Notes: generated by a model from the sequence alone, not told the origin. A DNA stretch of 64,000 nt from Caballeronia hypogeia (GCF_001544875.2 NZ_FCOA02000001.1:310001-374000); one strand, 5' to 3'; shown: positions 38,145 to 47,254, numbered from the stretch's first letter. Numbers and translations are program-made.

Positions 38145-38471
38145 TCAGACGGTTCGCCAACCGGAGCGCAGACGCTGCGCAAGACGTTCGATACCCGTGG
38201 AAACCCAGTGCATCGCACGTTCGTCGCAACGCGGCAGGATGGTGAAGACGACATAGGCCGGACGGTCACCCTCGACCGAAAGCCATAGCCGCTCGCGCTC
38301 GCGCAGTTTGAGCTTGTCGCCGGGCGCGAGCCAGTAATCCTCGATGTCGTTGCTGCGCGTCGCCCACACAGCCGCTCCCTGCACGCTCAGGCGCGTGCCG
38401 CGCGCGATGCGCATCGGGACGGTTTCGCCGGGCTTGATTTCGAAGGTTACGCTTGTTGATATTTCTCGCAT
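38145..38471 (-). CDS. DUF2917 domain protein
   Basis: The 108-residue product has the DUF2917 pattern: FEIKPGETVPMRIARGTRLSVQGAAVWATRSND, DYWLAPGDKLKL and a C-terminal basic segment (shown here in pieces). ATG 38471 has GGAG six bases upstream. It is divergent from the LysR gene, with 123 bases between starts. DUF2917 genes are often next to LysR or GcvA-like regulators in Burkholderia, so it is probably the regulator's target. Function unknown; the fold looks cupin-like. Confidence 0.8.
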   Translation of the reverse strand: MREISTSVTFEIKPGETVPMRIARGTRLSVQGAAVWATRSNDIEDYWLAPGDKLKLRERERLWLSVEGDRPAYVVFTILPRCDERAMHWVSTGIERLAQRLRSGWRTV

Positions 38472-38594
38472 GATCCGCTCCGCCAAAGGTACGTTTCGAT
38501 GACTACAATCCTAGGCGGGGCAAGGCCTCAGGCAAAACGATCAATTTTCACCGCTATGTGAGCTGCATTGACAACGACCTCTGGGACCATCCAT

Positions 38595-39548
38595 ATGGAC
38601 CTCCGCCAGCTTCCCGCACTGAACGCGCTGCGCGCCTTCGAAGCCGCCGCCCGACACGAGAGTTTTTCCCGCGCCGCCGACGAGCTTTTCGTCACCCACG
38701 GCGCCGTCAGTCATCAGATTCGCGCGCTGGAGGCGGAGCTCGGCGTGTCGCTGTTCGCGCGCGACGGCAAGCGTGTGCGCCTCACCGACCGCGGCAAACA
38801 CTACGCCGCCGACGTGCGCGCGGCGCTCATCGCGCTGGCGGAATCCACGCGCCGCATCCGTTCCGGCGACCGTGACCGGCGGCTGATCGTCTCGATGCTG
38901 TCGTCGTTTTCGGCGCGTTGGCTCACATCGCGCGTGGGGCGCTTTATCGAAAAGCATCCGGAAATCGACCTCGAACTGCTGTCGACGAACGCGCTCACCG
39001 ATTTCAACCGCGACGACGTGGACGTCGCGATCCGCTTCGGCTATGGCAAGTACGCCGGCCTGCATGCTGAGGAATTGCTGGACGAAGTGTTCTTCCCGGC
39101 GTGCTCGCCGAATTTCCGCGGCGGCGACCTGCCGCGCGTGCCGCGCGATCTCGCGAACGTGCCGCTATTGCGCTCGGACGAGGAGCTGTGGCGCCCGTGG
39201 TTCGACGCGGCCGGACTCACCGACTTCGCGGAACCGAAGCGCGGCGTCTTGTATGAGGATTCGTCGAATCTGCTGCAGGCGGCCATGGACGGCCAGGGAA
39301 TCGCCCTCGTGCGGCGCACGCTTGCGATGCAGGAAATCGTCGCGGGGCGCCTCGTGCGGCTGTTCAACATCGACGGCCCGAGTCCGTGGACGTACTACTT
39401 CGTGTGTCCGCACGCGCTGCTTCAGACGCAGCGCGTACAGGCCTTCAGGGAATGGATTTTTGCGGAAGCCGAGCAGTTCAGGCTGCTCTACGAACGCACG
39501 CCGGCCGTGTGCGATGCGCCCGCAAGCAAGCTCAAAGCACTACCTTGA
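38595..39548 (+). CDS. LysR-type transcriptional regulator, GcvA-like
   Basis: The 317-residue product has an N-terminal winged helix (LPALNALRAFEAAARHESFSRAADELFVTHGAVSHQI, given as a region covering residues 5-41) and a periplasmic-binding-like effector domain. The FSRAADELFVTHGAVSHQ helix and the effector domain (FNRDDVDVAIRFGYGKY) resemble GcvA/AmpR-type regulators. No glycine cleavage genes are nearby. It is divergent from DUF2917 and its 3' end overlaps ybeD by 17 bases on the other strand. Confidence 0.88.
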   Translation: MDLRQLPALNALRAFEAAARHESFSRAADELFVTHGAVSHQIRALEAELGVSLFARDGKRVRLTDRGKHYAADVRAALIALAESTRRIRSGDRDRRLIVSMLSSFSARWLTSRVGRFIEKHPEIDLELLSTNALTDFNRDDVDVAIRFGYGKYAGLHAEELLDEVFFPACSPNFRGGDLPRVPRDLANVPLLRSDEELWRPWFDAAGLTDFAEPKRGVLYEDSSNLLQAAMDGQGIALVRRTLAMQEIVAGRLVRLFNIDGPSPWTYYFVCPHALLQTQRVQAFREWIFAEAEQFRLLYERTPAVCDAPASKLKALP

Positions 39549-39840
39549 CCATCGGATGGCCGGTGAGCGCGCGATAGATATCGTCGAGATGTGCGCGATT
39601 CTGCGCGCGCACCGTGCAGGTGAGACCCGTGTAATTGCCGCCGGACGAAGGCCGCGATTCGACGCGCGATGCATCGAAATCGCGGTCGAATTCCTTCAGC
39701 ACGCCAACGATCGTGTCGTGGAATTCCGGATGCGTCTTGCCCATCACCTTGATCGGGAAATCGCAGGGGAAGTCGAACAGTTCGTCGGCGCTGTGCGCGG
39801 CGGAATCGGTCGGATCGGTTGGTTGAGACTTGTCGGACAT
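39532..39840 (-). CDS. YbeD/DUF493 family protein
   Basis: The 102-residue product has a variable acidic N-terminus (about 20 residues) and then FDFPCDFPIKVMGKTHPEF, VESRPSSGGNYTGLTCTVRAQ and DDIYRALTGHPMVKVVL, the DUF493 ACT-like fold. YbeD usually sits directly before lipB and is thought to be an allosteric or lipoate-linked protein. Here the LysR/DUF2917 pair separates it from lipB. It is 11 bases after the aminotransferase gene. Confidence 0.9.
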   Translation of the reverse strand: MSDKSQPTDPTDSAAHSADELFDFPCDFPIKVMGKTHPEFHDTIVGVLKEFDRDFDASRVESRPSSGGNYTGLTCTVRAQNRAHLDDIYRALTGHPMVKVVL

Positions 39841-39851
39841 GGCTTTCTCCT

Positions 39852-40763
39852 TCAGATGACGCGCTTCGACGCCTGCTCGAATTCGCGCGTCTTCGCCCGC
39901 TGGTAGGCTTCGAACAGTGCAGCATAGACCGCGCCGGGTCTGCCTTCGCCGACCTGCACGCCGTCGAGCGTGGTGATCGGCATGACTTCCTTGGTCGCGG
40001 AGCTGATCATGATTTCATCGGCCGAGCGCAGTTCGGCTTCGGTGATGTCGCGCTCCTCGAACGGAATGCCCGCCTCGCGCGACAGTTCCTCGATCAGCCC
40101 GTAGCGGATACCTTCCAGAATGCGCGGTCCGCGCGGCGCGCCCAGCAGCGTGCCGCCCTTCACGATCCACACATTTGAGGACGAACCTTCGGTAAGCAAG
40201 CCGTCTCGCAACTGGATGGTCTCCAGCGCGTCGTTTTCCACCGCGTGTTGCGACATCAGCACGTTGCCCAGCAACGAAGTCGACTTGATGTCGCAATGCA
40301 GCCAGCGCTTGTCCTCGGCGGTGACGGCGACCGCGCCGCGAGCGCGATCCGCCGCGCTCGGGAACACGAGATGGCCGAGCATGACAAACACGGTCGGCGT
40401 AATGCCCGCCGGGAACGCGTGCCCGCGCCGCTTCGCGACGCCGCGCGTGACCTGGATGTAGACGAGCGCATCGCCCGCGCCCGCGTTTTCCGCGATCACG
40501 CGATGAATCAGCGCGCGCCAGCCGGCGTCATCGAAAGGATTGTCGATGCGAATCTTGCCGAGGCTGCGGGCAAGGCGCGCGAGATGCTGCGCGAGCCGGA
40601 ACGGCAGGCGCGTGCCGTCGGGTTGCGCGTAGAGCGGCACGACTTCGTACACGCCGTCGCCGAAGATGAAGCCGCGGTCGAGTACGGGAATGCGCGCTTC
40701 GGAAAGCGGCCCCCACTCGCCGTTCAGATAGACCGTGGGATCGAATGCTTCAGCCTGACTCAT
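39852..40763 (-). CDS. dat: D-amino-acid transaminase (class IV aminotransferase)
   Basis: The enzyme uses pyridoxal phosphate to convert pyruvate and D-amino acids, supplying D-glutamate or D-alanine for peptidoglycan. The 303-residue product has RGFIFGDGVYEVVPLY, the catalytic-lysine region DIKSTSLLGNVLMSQ and the phosphate-binding loop LLTEGSSSNVWIV. Fold type IV members include branched-chain aminotransferases; the RGFIFGDGVYEV start favours the D-amino-acid group. ATG 40763 was chosen. It lies 25 bases after dacC, consistent with a cell-wall operon. Confidence 0.88.
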   Translation of the reverse strand: MSQAEAFDPTVYLNGEWGPLSEARIPVLDRGFIFGDGVYEVVPLYAQPDGTRLPFRLAQHLARLARSLGKIRIDNPFDDAGWRALIHRVIAENAGAGDALVYIQVTRGVAKRRGHAFPAGITPTVFVMLGHLVFPSAADRARGAVAVTAEDKRWLHCDIKSTSLLGNVLMSQHAVENDALETIQLRDGLLTEGSSSNVWIVKGGTLLGAPRGPRILEGIRYGLIEELSREAGIPFEERDITEAELRSADEIMISSATKEVMPITTLDGVQVGEGRPGAVYAALFEAYQRAKTREFEQASKRVI

Positions 40764-40788
40764 CGACACTGCTCCTTTCGACTTTCGC

Positions 40789-42009
40789 TTACTTGCGCTT
40801 CTGCCACCACAGCAGCGCCGAATCCCACATGCGGCCGAAGATGCCGGCTTCCGGCACGTCATTCAGCGCGACGAGCGGGAACTGCGCGACTTCCTTGCCG
40901 TCGGCCACCATCTTGACGGTGCCGATCTGCTGGCCCTTCTTGATCGGCGCGACGATCAGATCGTTGTGCGTGACCATGGGCTTGACCTTGTCACCCAGGC
41001 CCTTCGGCACGGTGATGTACTGATCCGTCGTGACGCCGGCCTGCACGTTGTCCGTCGCGCCCTTGTACACGCGCGGCGATTCGATCACCTGATTGGCCTT
41101 GTACAGGCGCAGCGCGTCGTACGCGGTGTAGCCGTAGTTGAGCATCTTCAGGCTGTCCTGCACGCGGTTGTGCTCTTTCGGCTCGCCCATCATCACGGCG
41201 ACCAGACGGCGGCTCGCGTCGGGCACGCCGACGAGCGAACGCTTGGCGGTCGCGATCAGGCAGTAGCCCGCGGCCTTCGTATGGCCGGTCTTGAGGCCGT
41301 CGACGGTCGGGTCGAGCCACAGCAGGCGGTTGCGGTTCGGCTGCTTGATCTTGTTGTACGTGAACTCCTTCACCGAGAAGATGCTGTAGTACTCGGGGAA
41401 GTCGCGGATCAGGCGCGTGGACAGCACGGCGAGGTCGCCGGCGGTGGTGTAGTGATTCGGATCGGGCATGCCGTTCACATCGGCGAAATTCGTGTGCGTC
41501 ATGCCGATGCGCTTCGCCGCCGCGTTCATCAGCGTGACGAAGTTGCCCTCGCTGCCGCCGACGAGTTCCGCCAGCGCGATGGCCGCGTCGTTGCCCGACT
41601 GCACGATCATGCCGTACACGAGGTCATGCACCGTGACCGGCTTGTTCGCCTCGATGAACATGCGCGACTCGTCGGTGCGCACGCGGCGCACGGCCTCGCT
41701 CGGCATGACGGTCTGATCCATGTTGATCTTCTTCGACTTCAGCGCGTCGAAGACGAGATACGCGGTCATCAGCTTCGTCAGCGAAGCGGGCTCGACGCGC
41801 TCGTCAGGATTGCCCGACGCGAGCACCTGATTGCTGGTGGCGTCGACGAGCACCCACGAGCGCGCCGTCACGTCGGGCGGCGGCACCTGTGCGAACGCGC
41901 TCGCGGCGGCCAGCACGGCCGGCAGCACGAGAGCGGCTTTGACGCGAACGGAAACGGAAGAGGAAACGGAAACAGCAGGAACAGACAGGCCGGAAGGGAG
42001 AAAGCGCAT
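40789..42009 (-). CDS. dacC: D-alanyl-D-alanine carboxypeptidase (PBP5/6 family)
   Basis: These periplasmic enzymes trim the terminal D-alanine from peptidoglycan stem peptides. The 406-residue product has a signal peptide (about 1-40, ending ASAFAQ), the SxxK motif SLTKLMTAYL, SxN in QSGNDAAIALAE, KTG in LKTGHTKAAGYC, a C-terminal beta domain and an amphipathic anchor (RMWDSALLWWQKRK). The start may be 42009 or 42033; neither has a clear ribosome-binding site. First gene of the dacC-dat-ybeD run. The symbol dacC versus dacA is a convention. Confidence 0.93.
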   Translation of the reverse strand: MRFLPSGLSVPAVSVSSSVSVRVKAALVLPAVLAAASAFAQVPPPDVTARSWVLVDATSNQVLASGNPDERVEPASLTKLMTAYLVFDALKSKKINMDQTVMPSEAVRRVRTDESRMFIEANKPVTVHDLVYGMIVQSGNDAAIALAELVGGSEGNFVTLMNAAAKRIGMTHTNFADVNGMPDPNHYTTAGDLAVLSTRLIRDFPEYYSIFSVKEFTYNKIKQPNRNRLLWLDPTVDGLKTGHTKAAGYCLIATAKRSLVGVPDASRRLVAVMMGEPKEHNRVQDSLKMLNYGYTAYDALRLYKANQVIESPRVYKGATDNVQAGVTTDQYITVPKGLGDKVKPMVTHNDLIVAPIKKGQQIGTVKMVADGKEVAQFPLVALNDVPEAGIFGRMWDSALLWWQKRK

Positions 42010-42494
42010 AGGATCGATCGGCAGAAAAAGCATCGGCGCTTCGTCGATGATCGGTGATCGGGGTCGGCGAAACGCGGGTTGAACAGGCGGACCGTCTATG
42101 CCGGCCGCGCACTTCGCCAGGACTGCGGCACGCTCGGTGCCGCGGCGAAGAAGCGCTCATTCGACAGACGGCCGCGCTATCGGTTCTCAAACGGGGTTCT
42201 ACAAACGTTTGGCTTGGGCGTTCGTCGCTGGATGCCGGCGCTCGAAGCCGGCGCAAGGCGCCGAACGACGCGTCGCGCGACGCCGCTCAGCGAGACATAA
42301 GGCTGCGGCGAAAAAATTCTGCGCCATTATACGCGTCGCGCGTGCCCGTATTCCTGCGAATCCGCCTACAAGTCGCGCGAATTCATGCTTTCCGGCGGAA
42401 AAAACGACGCGCGGCGCAGGCCTTCGAAAGCCTTGCGCCGCGCGGTTTCATTCAGGATTCAGGCGATTGCGCTTATTGCATCGATCAGCTTCGA
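42010..42494. other. Intergenic region upstream of dacC
   Basis: This 485-base gap holds no gene I can support. A perfect minus-strand TATAAT lies at 42326-42331, which would give dacC a leader of about 300 bases, though no good -35 is visible. The hydrolase terminator (42409-42443) is at its right end. Confidence 0.5.
42409..42443 (-). terminator. Intrinsic terminator after the ferredoxin-hydrolase operon
   Basis: GCGCGGCGCA at 42409-42418 pairs with TGCGCCGCGC at 42434-42443, and on the minus strand a GTCGTTTTTT run follows. It is about 50 bases after the hydrolase stop. Confidence 0.8.
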
Positions 42495-43121
42495 TCAGCG
42501 CCACGCGTCGACAATCACGCGCTTCAGGATATGCAGCTTGCGATGAAAGAAGTGCTCGCCGCCGGGAATCACGACCACTGGCAATTCCTGCGGCCGCGCC
42601 CAGTCGTACACGGATTGAATGGGCACGGTGTCGTCCACTTCGCCGTGGATCACGAGCGTGGTGTCGGGCACGGGCGCGACTTCCCAGCGGCTCGCCGCCG
42701 TGCCGACGAACACCAGGCGCTCGATCTGCTTGCCCGCGTCCAGCATGCGTTTCGCGACGTGCGACAGCACGAAAGTGCCGAAGGAGAAGCCGGCGAGCAC
42801 GATGGGCACGTCGGCCTGCCCCGGAACTGCGCGCATGTGGTCGATGACCGCGAGCAGGTCGTCCTGTTCGCCGATGCCGTTGTCGTGCTCGCCGCCCGTC
42901 TGCCCGACGCCGCGAAAGTTCGAGCGATACGTGGTGTAGCCGAGCTGCACGAAGGTGCGCGCGAGCGTCTGTGCGACCTTGTTGTCCATCGTGCCGCCGA
43001 AGAGCGGATGCGGATGCGCGATGAGCGCGATGCCGCGCGGCGCGGCATCGGTTTTATCGAGCGCGCATTCGATCTTGCCTACCGGCCCGTCGATCAGGAA
43101 TTTTTCGGTTTGCGCGTTCAT
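42495..43121 (-). CDS. Alpha/beta hydrolase (dienelactone hydrolase-like)
   Basis: The 208-residue product has the alpha/beta-hydrolase pattern of short bacterial esterases: ALIAHPHPLFGGTMDNKV, TYRSNFRGVGQTGGEHDNGIGE, the nucleophile elbow AGFSFGTFV, DTVPI with the acid and GGEHFFH with the catalytic histidine. The PHPLxGGTMDNKV string is typical of the family often labelled COG2945. Substrate unknown. The start overlaps the ferredoxin stop by four bases. Confidence 0.88.
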   Translation of the reverse strand: MNAQTEKFLIDGPVGKIECALDKTDAAPRGIALIAHPHPLFGGTMDNKVAQTLARTFVQLGYTTYRSNFRGVGQTGGEHDNGIGEQDDLLAVIDHMRAVPGQADVPIVLAGFSFGTFVLSHVAKRMLDAGKQIERLVFVGTAASRWEVAPVPDTTLVIHGEVDDTVPIQSVYDWARPQELPVVVIPGGEHFFHRKLHILKRVIVDAWR

Positions 43122-43447
43122 GCCGGTTGATCGATCAGAAGACGTTCGACGATTTTGCCCTGGGCCAGATGCGAATCCACGATCTCGTCGATGTCGGTTT
43201 CATCGACATACGTGTACCAGGTGCCTTCCGGATACACGACCACGACCGGCCCCAGCTCGCAGCGGTCCAGACATCCCGCCTTGTTGATACGCACCTGGCC
43301 TTCGCCCGCGAGGCCCAGTTGCTTGACGCGTTTCTTCGCATGTTCCTGCATGGCCTGCGCGTTGCAGTTCGCGCAGCTCGGACGCGCCGCGTCCGCGTCG
43401 CGCTGATTCAGGCAGAAGAACACGTGGTACTTGTAGAAGGAATCCAT
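43118..43447 (-). CDS. Thioredoxin-like 2Fe-2S ferredoxin
   Basis: The 109-residue product has a thioredoxin-like fold with four cysteines for a [2Fe-2S] cluster: FFCLNQRDADAARPSCANC, AGCLDRCELGPVVVVYPEGTWY (read as separate motifs), and EIVDSHLAQGKIVERLLI at the end. It resembles stand-alone NuoE-type ferredoxins. The partner is unknown. It is translationally coupled to the hydrolase gene downstream. Confidence 0.9.
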   Translation of the reverse strand: MDSFYKYHVFFCLNQRDADAARPSCANCNAQAMQEHAKKRVKQLGLAGEGQVRINKAGCLDRCELGPVVVVYPEGTWYTYVDETDIDEIVDSHLAQGKIVERLLIDQPA

Positions 43448-43510
43448 GAGCGCGTTGCGAAAAGAGTGTCGGTCGATTATAGCGAGCGATGTTCGTGCCC
43501 GCTGCCGGCT

Positions 43511-44683
43511 TCAGCGCTCGCCACCATCCGATGCCGCCCGCCGACGCGCGAGCCACGCGCGCTCCGCCGCCGACGCAAGCCACCCGAGCGCCGCATACGG
43601 CCACACCCACGCGAGCCAGTGCGCGAGCCCGTTGAAGTGCAGATAGCGCCCCTGCCGCCAGTCGGCGAGCACGATGTCGAAGTACGGATTCACCGGCAGC
43701 AAGTTGACGAGCGTGAGCGAGAAAACCAGCGCCGCGCCCGCGAGCGCGGCGCGCAGTCCGCGCGGCAGCGACACCGTAAGCACGCCCGCCAGCGTCGCGA
43801 TGCCGACGCCTTCGAGCGCGCCGTCCGTCGCCCAGTCGAACGTCAGGCCCGCGCGCGATTGCAGAAAGGAGGCTCCCGCCTTCGCGATGAGCGTCGCCGC
43901 GACGAGGAACAGCATCAAACGGATGCGTGGCGCGCGGCGGCGCGTGAGCAGCGTCGCGAGCACCAGCGCCGCGAACAGGCCGCTCGACGTGATGAGCGCC
44001 TCCCATGCGTCGTCGGGCAAAAGCGCGCCGAGCCGGTCCGGCCAGCTTTCGAGGTCCCACGCGGCGGGCGTCCACGCGAGGATCGCGTCCTGCATCGACG
44101 GATCGAGCTGATCCCACAGCACGCGCGGCAGGTCGCCGCCGCCGAACAGATACGGCGCGGGAAACAGCGCCGCAAACGGCCACAGCGCCGTCAGGCCGAT
44201 CACATACGCGGCATCGCGCTCGAACCACGTGAAGCGGATGCGCCGCAGCAGGCCGCGATCGAGCAGCGCGCTCGTCGCAGGCGCGATCAGCACGCCGCCG
44301 ATCAGCGCGCCGAGCGCATTGGCGGCGAGATCGAGGTTCGACGCGACACGCGTCGGCAGATACGTCTGAATCGCTTCCATCGTGCCCGACAGCAGCGCGC
44401 CGCCGACGAGCGCCGCGCCCACCGCGAGCGTGCCGCGCATGCGCGGATAGAGCGCGAGCACGATCAGCGCGCCGAGCGGCATATAGCCGAGCACGTTGGT
44501 GACGACATCGAAGACGGTGAGATATTGCGGCAGCGGATCGGTGAGATACGCGAACGGACTCAGGCCGAGCGAACGCCAGCCGGAAAACGGATAGAGCGAG
44601 CCATAGACCACCAGCGCCGCGTACGCTGCGAGCGCCTGCCGGGAAAACGCCGACGGGCGGCGCTGCCATTGCTTGATCGTCAT
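43511..44683 (-). CDS. VanZ family membrane protein
   Basis: The 390-residue product is a polytopic membrane protein with about nine hydrophobic helices. The N-terminal half has the VanZ pattern: YPFSGWRS, DVVTNVLGYMPLGALIVLALYP and ANALGALIGGVLIAPA. The C-terminal half is a helical region with few charged residues. VanZ in enterococci gives low-level teicoplanin resistance; in Burkholderiales the role is unknown. It is 34 bases after the MCE-associated lipoprotein gene. Confidence 0.8.
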   Translation of the reverse strand: MTIKQWQRRPSAFSRQALAAYAALVVYGSLYPFSGWRSLGLSPFAYLTDPLPQYLTVFDVVTNVLGYMPLGALIVLALYPRMRGTLAVGAALVGGALLSGTMEAIQTYLPTRVASNLDLAANALGALIGGVLIAPATSALLDRGLLRRIRFTWFERDAAYVIGLTALWPFAALFPAPYLFGGGDLPRVLWDQLDPSMQDAILAWTPAAWDLESWPDRLGALLPDDAWEALITSSGLFAALVLATLLTRRRAPRIRLMLFLVAATLIAKAGASFLQSRAGLTFDWATDGALEGVGIATLAGVLTVSLPRGLRAALAGAALVFSLTLVNLLPVNPYFDIVLADWRQGRYLHFNGLAHWLAWVWPYAALGWLASAAERAWLARRRAASDGGER

Positions 44684-44717
44684 GGGCCGCCCGGACGGCG
44701 GCGCACGCAGCCGAACG

Positions 44718-45353
44718 TCATCGCGACGCCGCGAGCGGTTGCGCGGCGAGCCACGCGGCGAGTTGCCCGATTACGTCATCCGATGCGGATGCCAGCGCCC
44801 GCGCGCCGCCCGATGCATCGGCGCTCGGCGCGGGCGCGCTCGCCGCGAAGCTGCGCTGGCCGACCACGCGGCCTTGCTGCGTGAGCGTCGCGCGCACGGC
44901 GACCGCGCCGTGGCTTTGCTCGGGCGCGTCGAAAACCTGTTCGAAGTTCGTCAGCTCGATTTCGAGCAGCGGCACCGCGCGCACCGGATCGGCGCCCGAC
45001 AGAATCGGGCCGCGCGCCGCGAGCGCCTCGCGGAGGCGCTGCGTCAGGAGTTGCGCGGGCGGCATCGTCCAGTGGCTGTTCGAATAGCTACCGGTGCGCT
45101 GGGCATCGACGTAACTCAGGCGATACGCGAACGCATCGGTTTCGAGATTGCGCGGCGCGCTCACGGCGAGCACTTTCACCGGCGGCATTGGCAGGCCGTT
45201 GGCTGAAGCGTTCGCCGTCGGCGTCGTGCCAAGGTCGTAGCGCGCGTTCGGCATCGCGTTCGGGGCCGATCCGCAACCCGCGAGCAGCGTGAGGCCGGCG
45301 AGCACGAGCGCCGCGATTGCCCGTTTCGCTCCGTTCATGTCGATGTCTGCCAT
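44718..45353 (-). CDS. ABC-type transport auxiliary lipoprotein (MCE system)
   Basis: The 211-residue product begins with a lipoprotein signal (ALVLAGLTLLAGCGS, cysteine near residue 27) and has the ABC_trans_aux pattern: YDLGTTP, VLAVSAPRNLETDAFAYRLSY, HWTMPPAQLLTQRLREAL. Such outer-membrane lipoproteins, similar to PqiC, work with MCE proteins in lipid traffic across the envelope. It is the fourth gene of the permease-ATPase-MCE-lipoprotein set, 16 bases after the MCE gene. Confidence 0.88.
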   Translation of the reverse strand: MADIDMNGAKRAIAALVLAGLTLLAGCGSAPNAMPNARYDLGTTPTANASANGLPMPPVKVLAVSAPRNLETDAFAYRLSYVDAQRTGSYSNSHWTMPPAQLLTQRLREALAARGPILSGADPVRAVPLLEIELTNFEQVFDAPEQSHGAVAVRATLTQQGRVVGQRSFAASAPAPSADASGGARALASASDDVIGQLAAWLAAQPLAASR

Positions 45354-45369
45354 GTCGTTCTTCTCTCGA

Positions 45370-46329
45370 TCAGTGCGACGGCTGCGCCGGCCACGTGAAG
45401 CCCGGCTCGCCCGGACCGGGATCTTTCTGCGGCGCGCCGAAGAGCACGCTGCGCGGATTGGTGCTGAAGGCGTCGGCGGCGCGATCGACCGAACGGGCGG
45501 CCGCGCTCACGTCGTCGCTGAACGAGTAGAAGCGCGGCAGCGCCTCGAAGCCCACGCGCGCCGTGATGAAGCGCAGCGACTCGTTCATGTCCGTCAGCGC
45601 CGCGCCCGCTTCCTCGGCGGCCTTGCCCGCCTTGTTCAGATTGCTGACGAGCGGGCCGTCCGGACGATTCAGGTTCTGCATGAGCTGATTGGTCGATGCA
45701 AGCGTGGTGTCGATCTGTTTCAGGGTTTGCGGCAAGTGCGCCGTCGCGGGCTGAACCTGGCTCGCGAGCGTCGCGATGCCGTCGGCGGCGCCCTGAAGAC
45801 TCTTCGTCGTCGCCATGAGCTGGTTGCGCACGTCGTCGGAGAGGAACTTGTCGGCGTCTTCGGACAGGCGCTCGAACTTCTTCAGGATCACGTCGCCGCG
45901 CTGCTGCAACTGCTCGAAGAGACCGGGGCGCATCGGCACTTCGGCCACGTGCTGCGGCGACGAGGCGAGCGCGGTCGGATCGGTGCCGGTGTCGTCGAGC
46001 TGCACGAAGGCGATCCCCGTCACGCCCTGAAAGCCGAGCGTCGCGAAGGTGGAATGCGTCATCGGCGCGTTTTTGTCGACGAGAATGCGGATGCGGATCT
46101 GCCCCGGATGCGACTTGTCGAAGCTGATCGACTGCACCTTGCCGACGCCGAGACCCCGATAACGCACGGACGCGTCCGTGAACAGGCCGGTGACGTTGGT
46201 GCGCGCGATCAGGTCGTACGGCACGCGCACGGTGCGGTCCACGTTGAAGAAGAACACGGCGAACGCGATGGCCAGCACGAGCACGATCGTGAAAAGCCCG
46301 GTCCAGAACGCATGTGATTTGTTTTCCAT
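45370..46329 (-). CDS. MlaD/MCE family protein
   Basis: MCE proteins form periplasmic rings that shuttle lipids between membranes. The 319-residue product has an N-terminal helix (FWTGLFTIVLVLAIAFAVFFF), an MCE domain at about 38-115 (VTGLFTDASVRYRGLGVGKV, LGFQGVTGIAFVQLDD), and a long helical C-terminus of the type that builds a tunnel or needle. It lies 40 bases after the ATPase gene. Confidence 0.92.
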   Translation of the reverse strand: MENKSHAFWTGLFTIVLVLAIAFAVFFFNVDRTVRVPYDLIARTNVTGLFTDASVRYRGLGVGKVQSISFDKSHPGQIRIRILVDKNAPMTHSTFATLGFQGVTGIAFVQLDDTGTDPTALASSPQHVAEVPMRPGLFEQLQQRGDVILKKFERLSEDADKFLSDDVRNQLMATTKSLQGAADGIATLASQVQPATAHLPQTLKQIDTTLASTNQLMQNLNRPDGPLVSNLNKAGKAAEEAGAALTDMNESLRFITARVGFEALPRFYSFSDDVSAAARSVDRAADAFSTNPRSVLFGAPQKDPGPGEPGFTWPAQPSH

Positions 46330-46369
46330 CGGCAGGTTCCTTGCTCGCGCGCGACGCTTAGGGGCGCGG

Positions 46370-47248
46370 CTATTTGTTGATGGCGATCGGCGCGTCCTCG
46401 AGCGCGGCCGGCGGCAGCTTCGCGCGGCGCTCGGGCGGCAGCGCCTGCAGCGCGCGACGTCCGCGCCGTCCGAGAAAATACTCGCGAATGAACGGGTGAT
46501 CCACCGCGCACGCCTCTTCCACCGGCGCCGCGACCAGCACGCGCCGGTCCGCGAGCACGGCGACGCGCGTGGACAGCGCGACCATCGTATCGAGATCGTG
46601 CGTGACCATCACCACGGTCAGGCCGAGCGCGCGATGCAAGGTGGCGATCAGATCGACGAACTCGTCGGAGGCTTTCGGATCGAGGCCGGCGGTGGGTTCG
46701 TCGAGGAACAGCAGTTCCGGTTCGAGCGCGATCGCCCGCGCGATGCCCACGCGCTTGACCATGCCGCCCGACAACGCGGAAGGCATCTTGCTCGCGTGCT
46801 TGCACGACAGCCCGACCATTTCGAGCTTGAGCATGACGAACTCACGGATCAGGTCCTCGGGAATCTTGCCGAGTTCGCGGAACGGCTGCGCGATGTTGTC
46901 ATACACCGTCAGCGACGAAAACAGCGCGCCCTGCTGAAACATCATGCCGGAGCGCGTGCGCAGCATCTTCGCGGTTTCCTCGTCCATGCGCGCCCACTCT
47001 TCGCCGAGCACACGAATGGTGCCCGACGTCGGATATTCGAGGCCGAGAATCTGCCGCACGAGCGTGGTCTTGCCGGAACCCGAGCCGCCCAGCAGCGCGA
47101 CGATCTCGCCGCGCCGCACATCCAGATTCAGGTGCTCGTGAATCACGGTGCGGCCGTAGCGCTTGGTGAGGTCGCGCACCTCGATCACCGGCTCCGCGAT
47201 GACTGGCGGCGGCTGATGGCGGACGGCGGTGGCGAGCGTGGTCGACAT
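46370..47248 (-). CDS. ABC transporter ATP-binding protein (MlaF-like)
   Basis: This ATPase powers the MCE lipid transporter. The 292-residue product has Walker A GGSGSGKTTLV, the signature SALSGGMVKRVGIARAIAL, Walker B ELLFLDEPTAGLDP and the H-loop VMVTHDLD. The extra C-terminal 40 residues (EYFLGRRGRRALQALPPE) include the FL-GRRG type tail common to MlaF homologues. It lies six bases after the permease gene. Confidence 0.93.
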   Translation of the reverse strand: MSTTLATAVRHQPPPVIAEPVIEVRDLTKRYGRTVIHEHLNLDVRRGEIVALLGGSGSGKTTLVRQILGLEYPTSGTIRVLGEEWARMDEETAKMLRTRSGMMFQQGALFSSLTVYDNIAQPFRELGKIPEDLIREFVMLKLEMVGLSCKHASKMPSALSGGMVKRVGIARAIALEPELLFLDEPTAGLDPKASDEFVDLIATLHRALGLTVVMVTHDLDTMVALSTRVAVLADRRVLVAAPVEEACAVDHPFIREYFLGRRGRRALQALPPERRAKLPPAALEDAPIAINK

Positions 47249-47254
47249 GGCGTT

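Noticed and set aside
38595-39548. GcvA as specific regulator of glycine cleavage
   Set aside because: The LysR protein is GcvA-like, but no gcv genes are nearby and the label is often used loosely.
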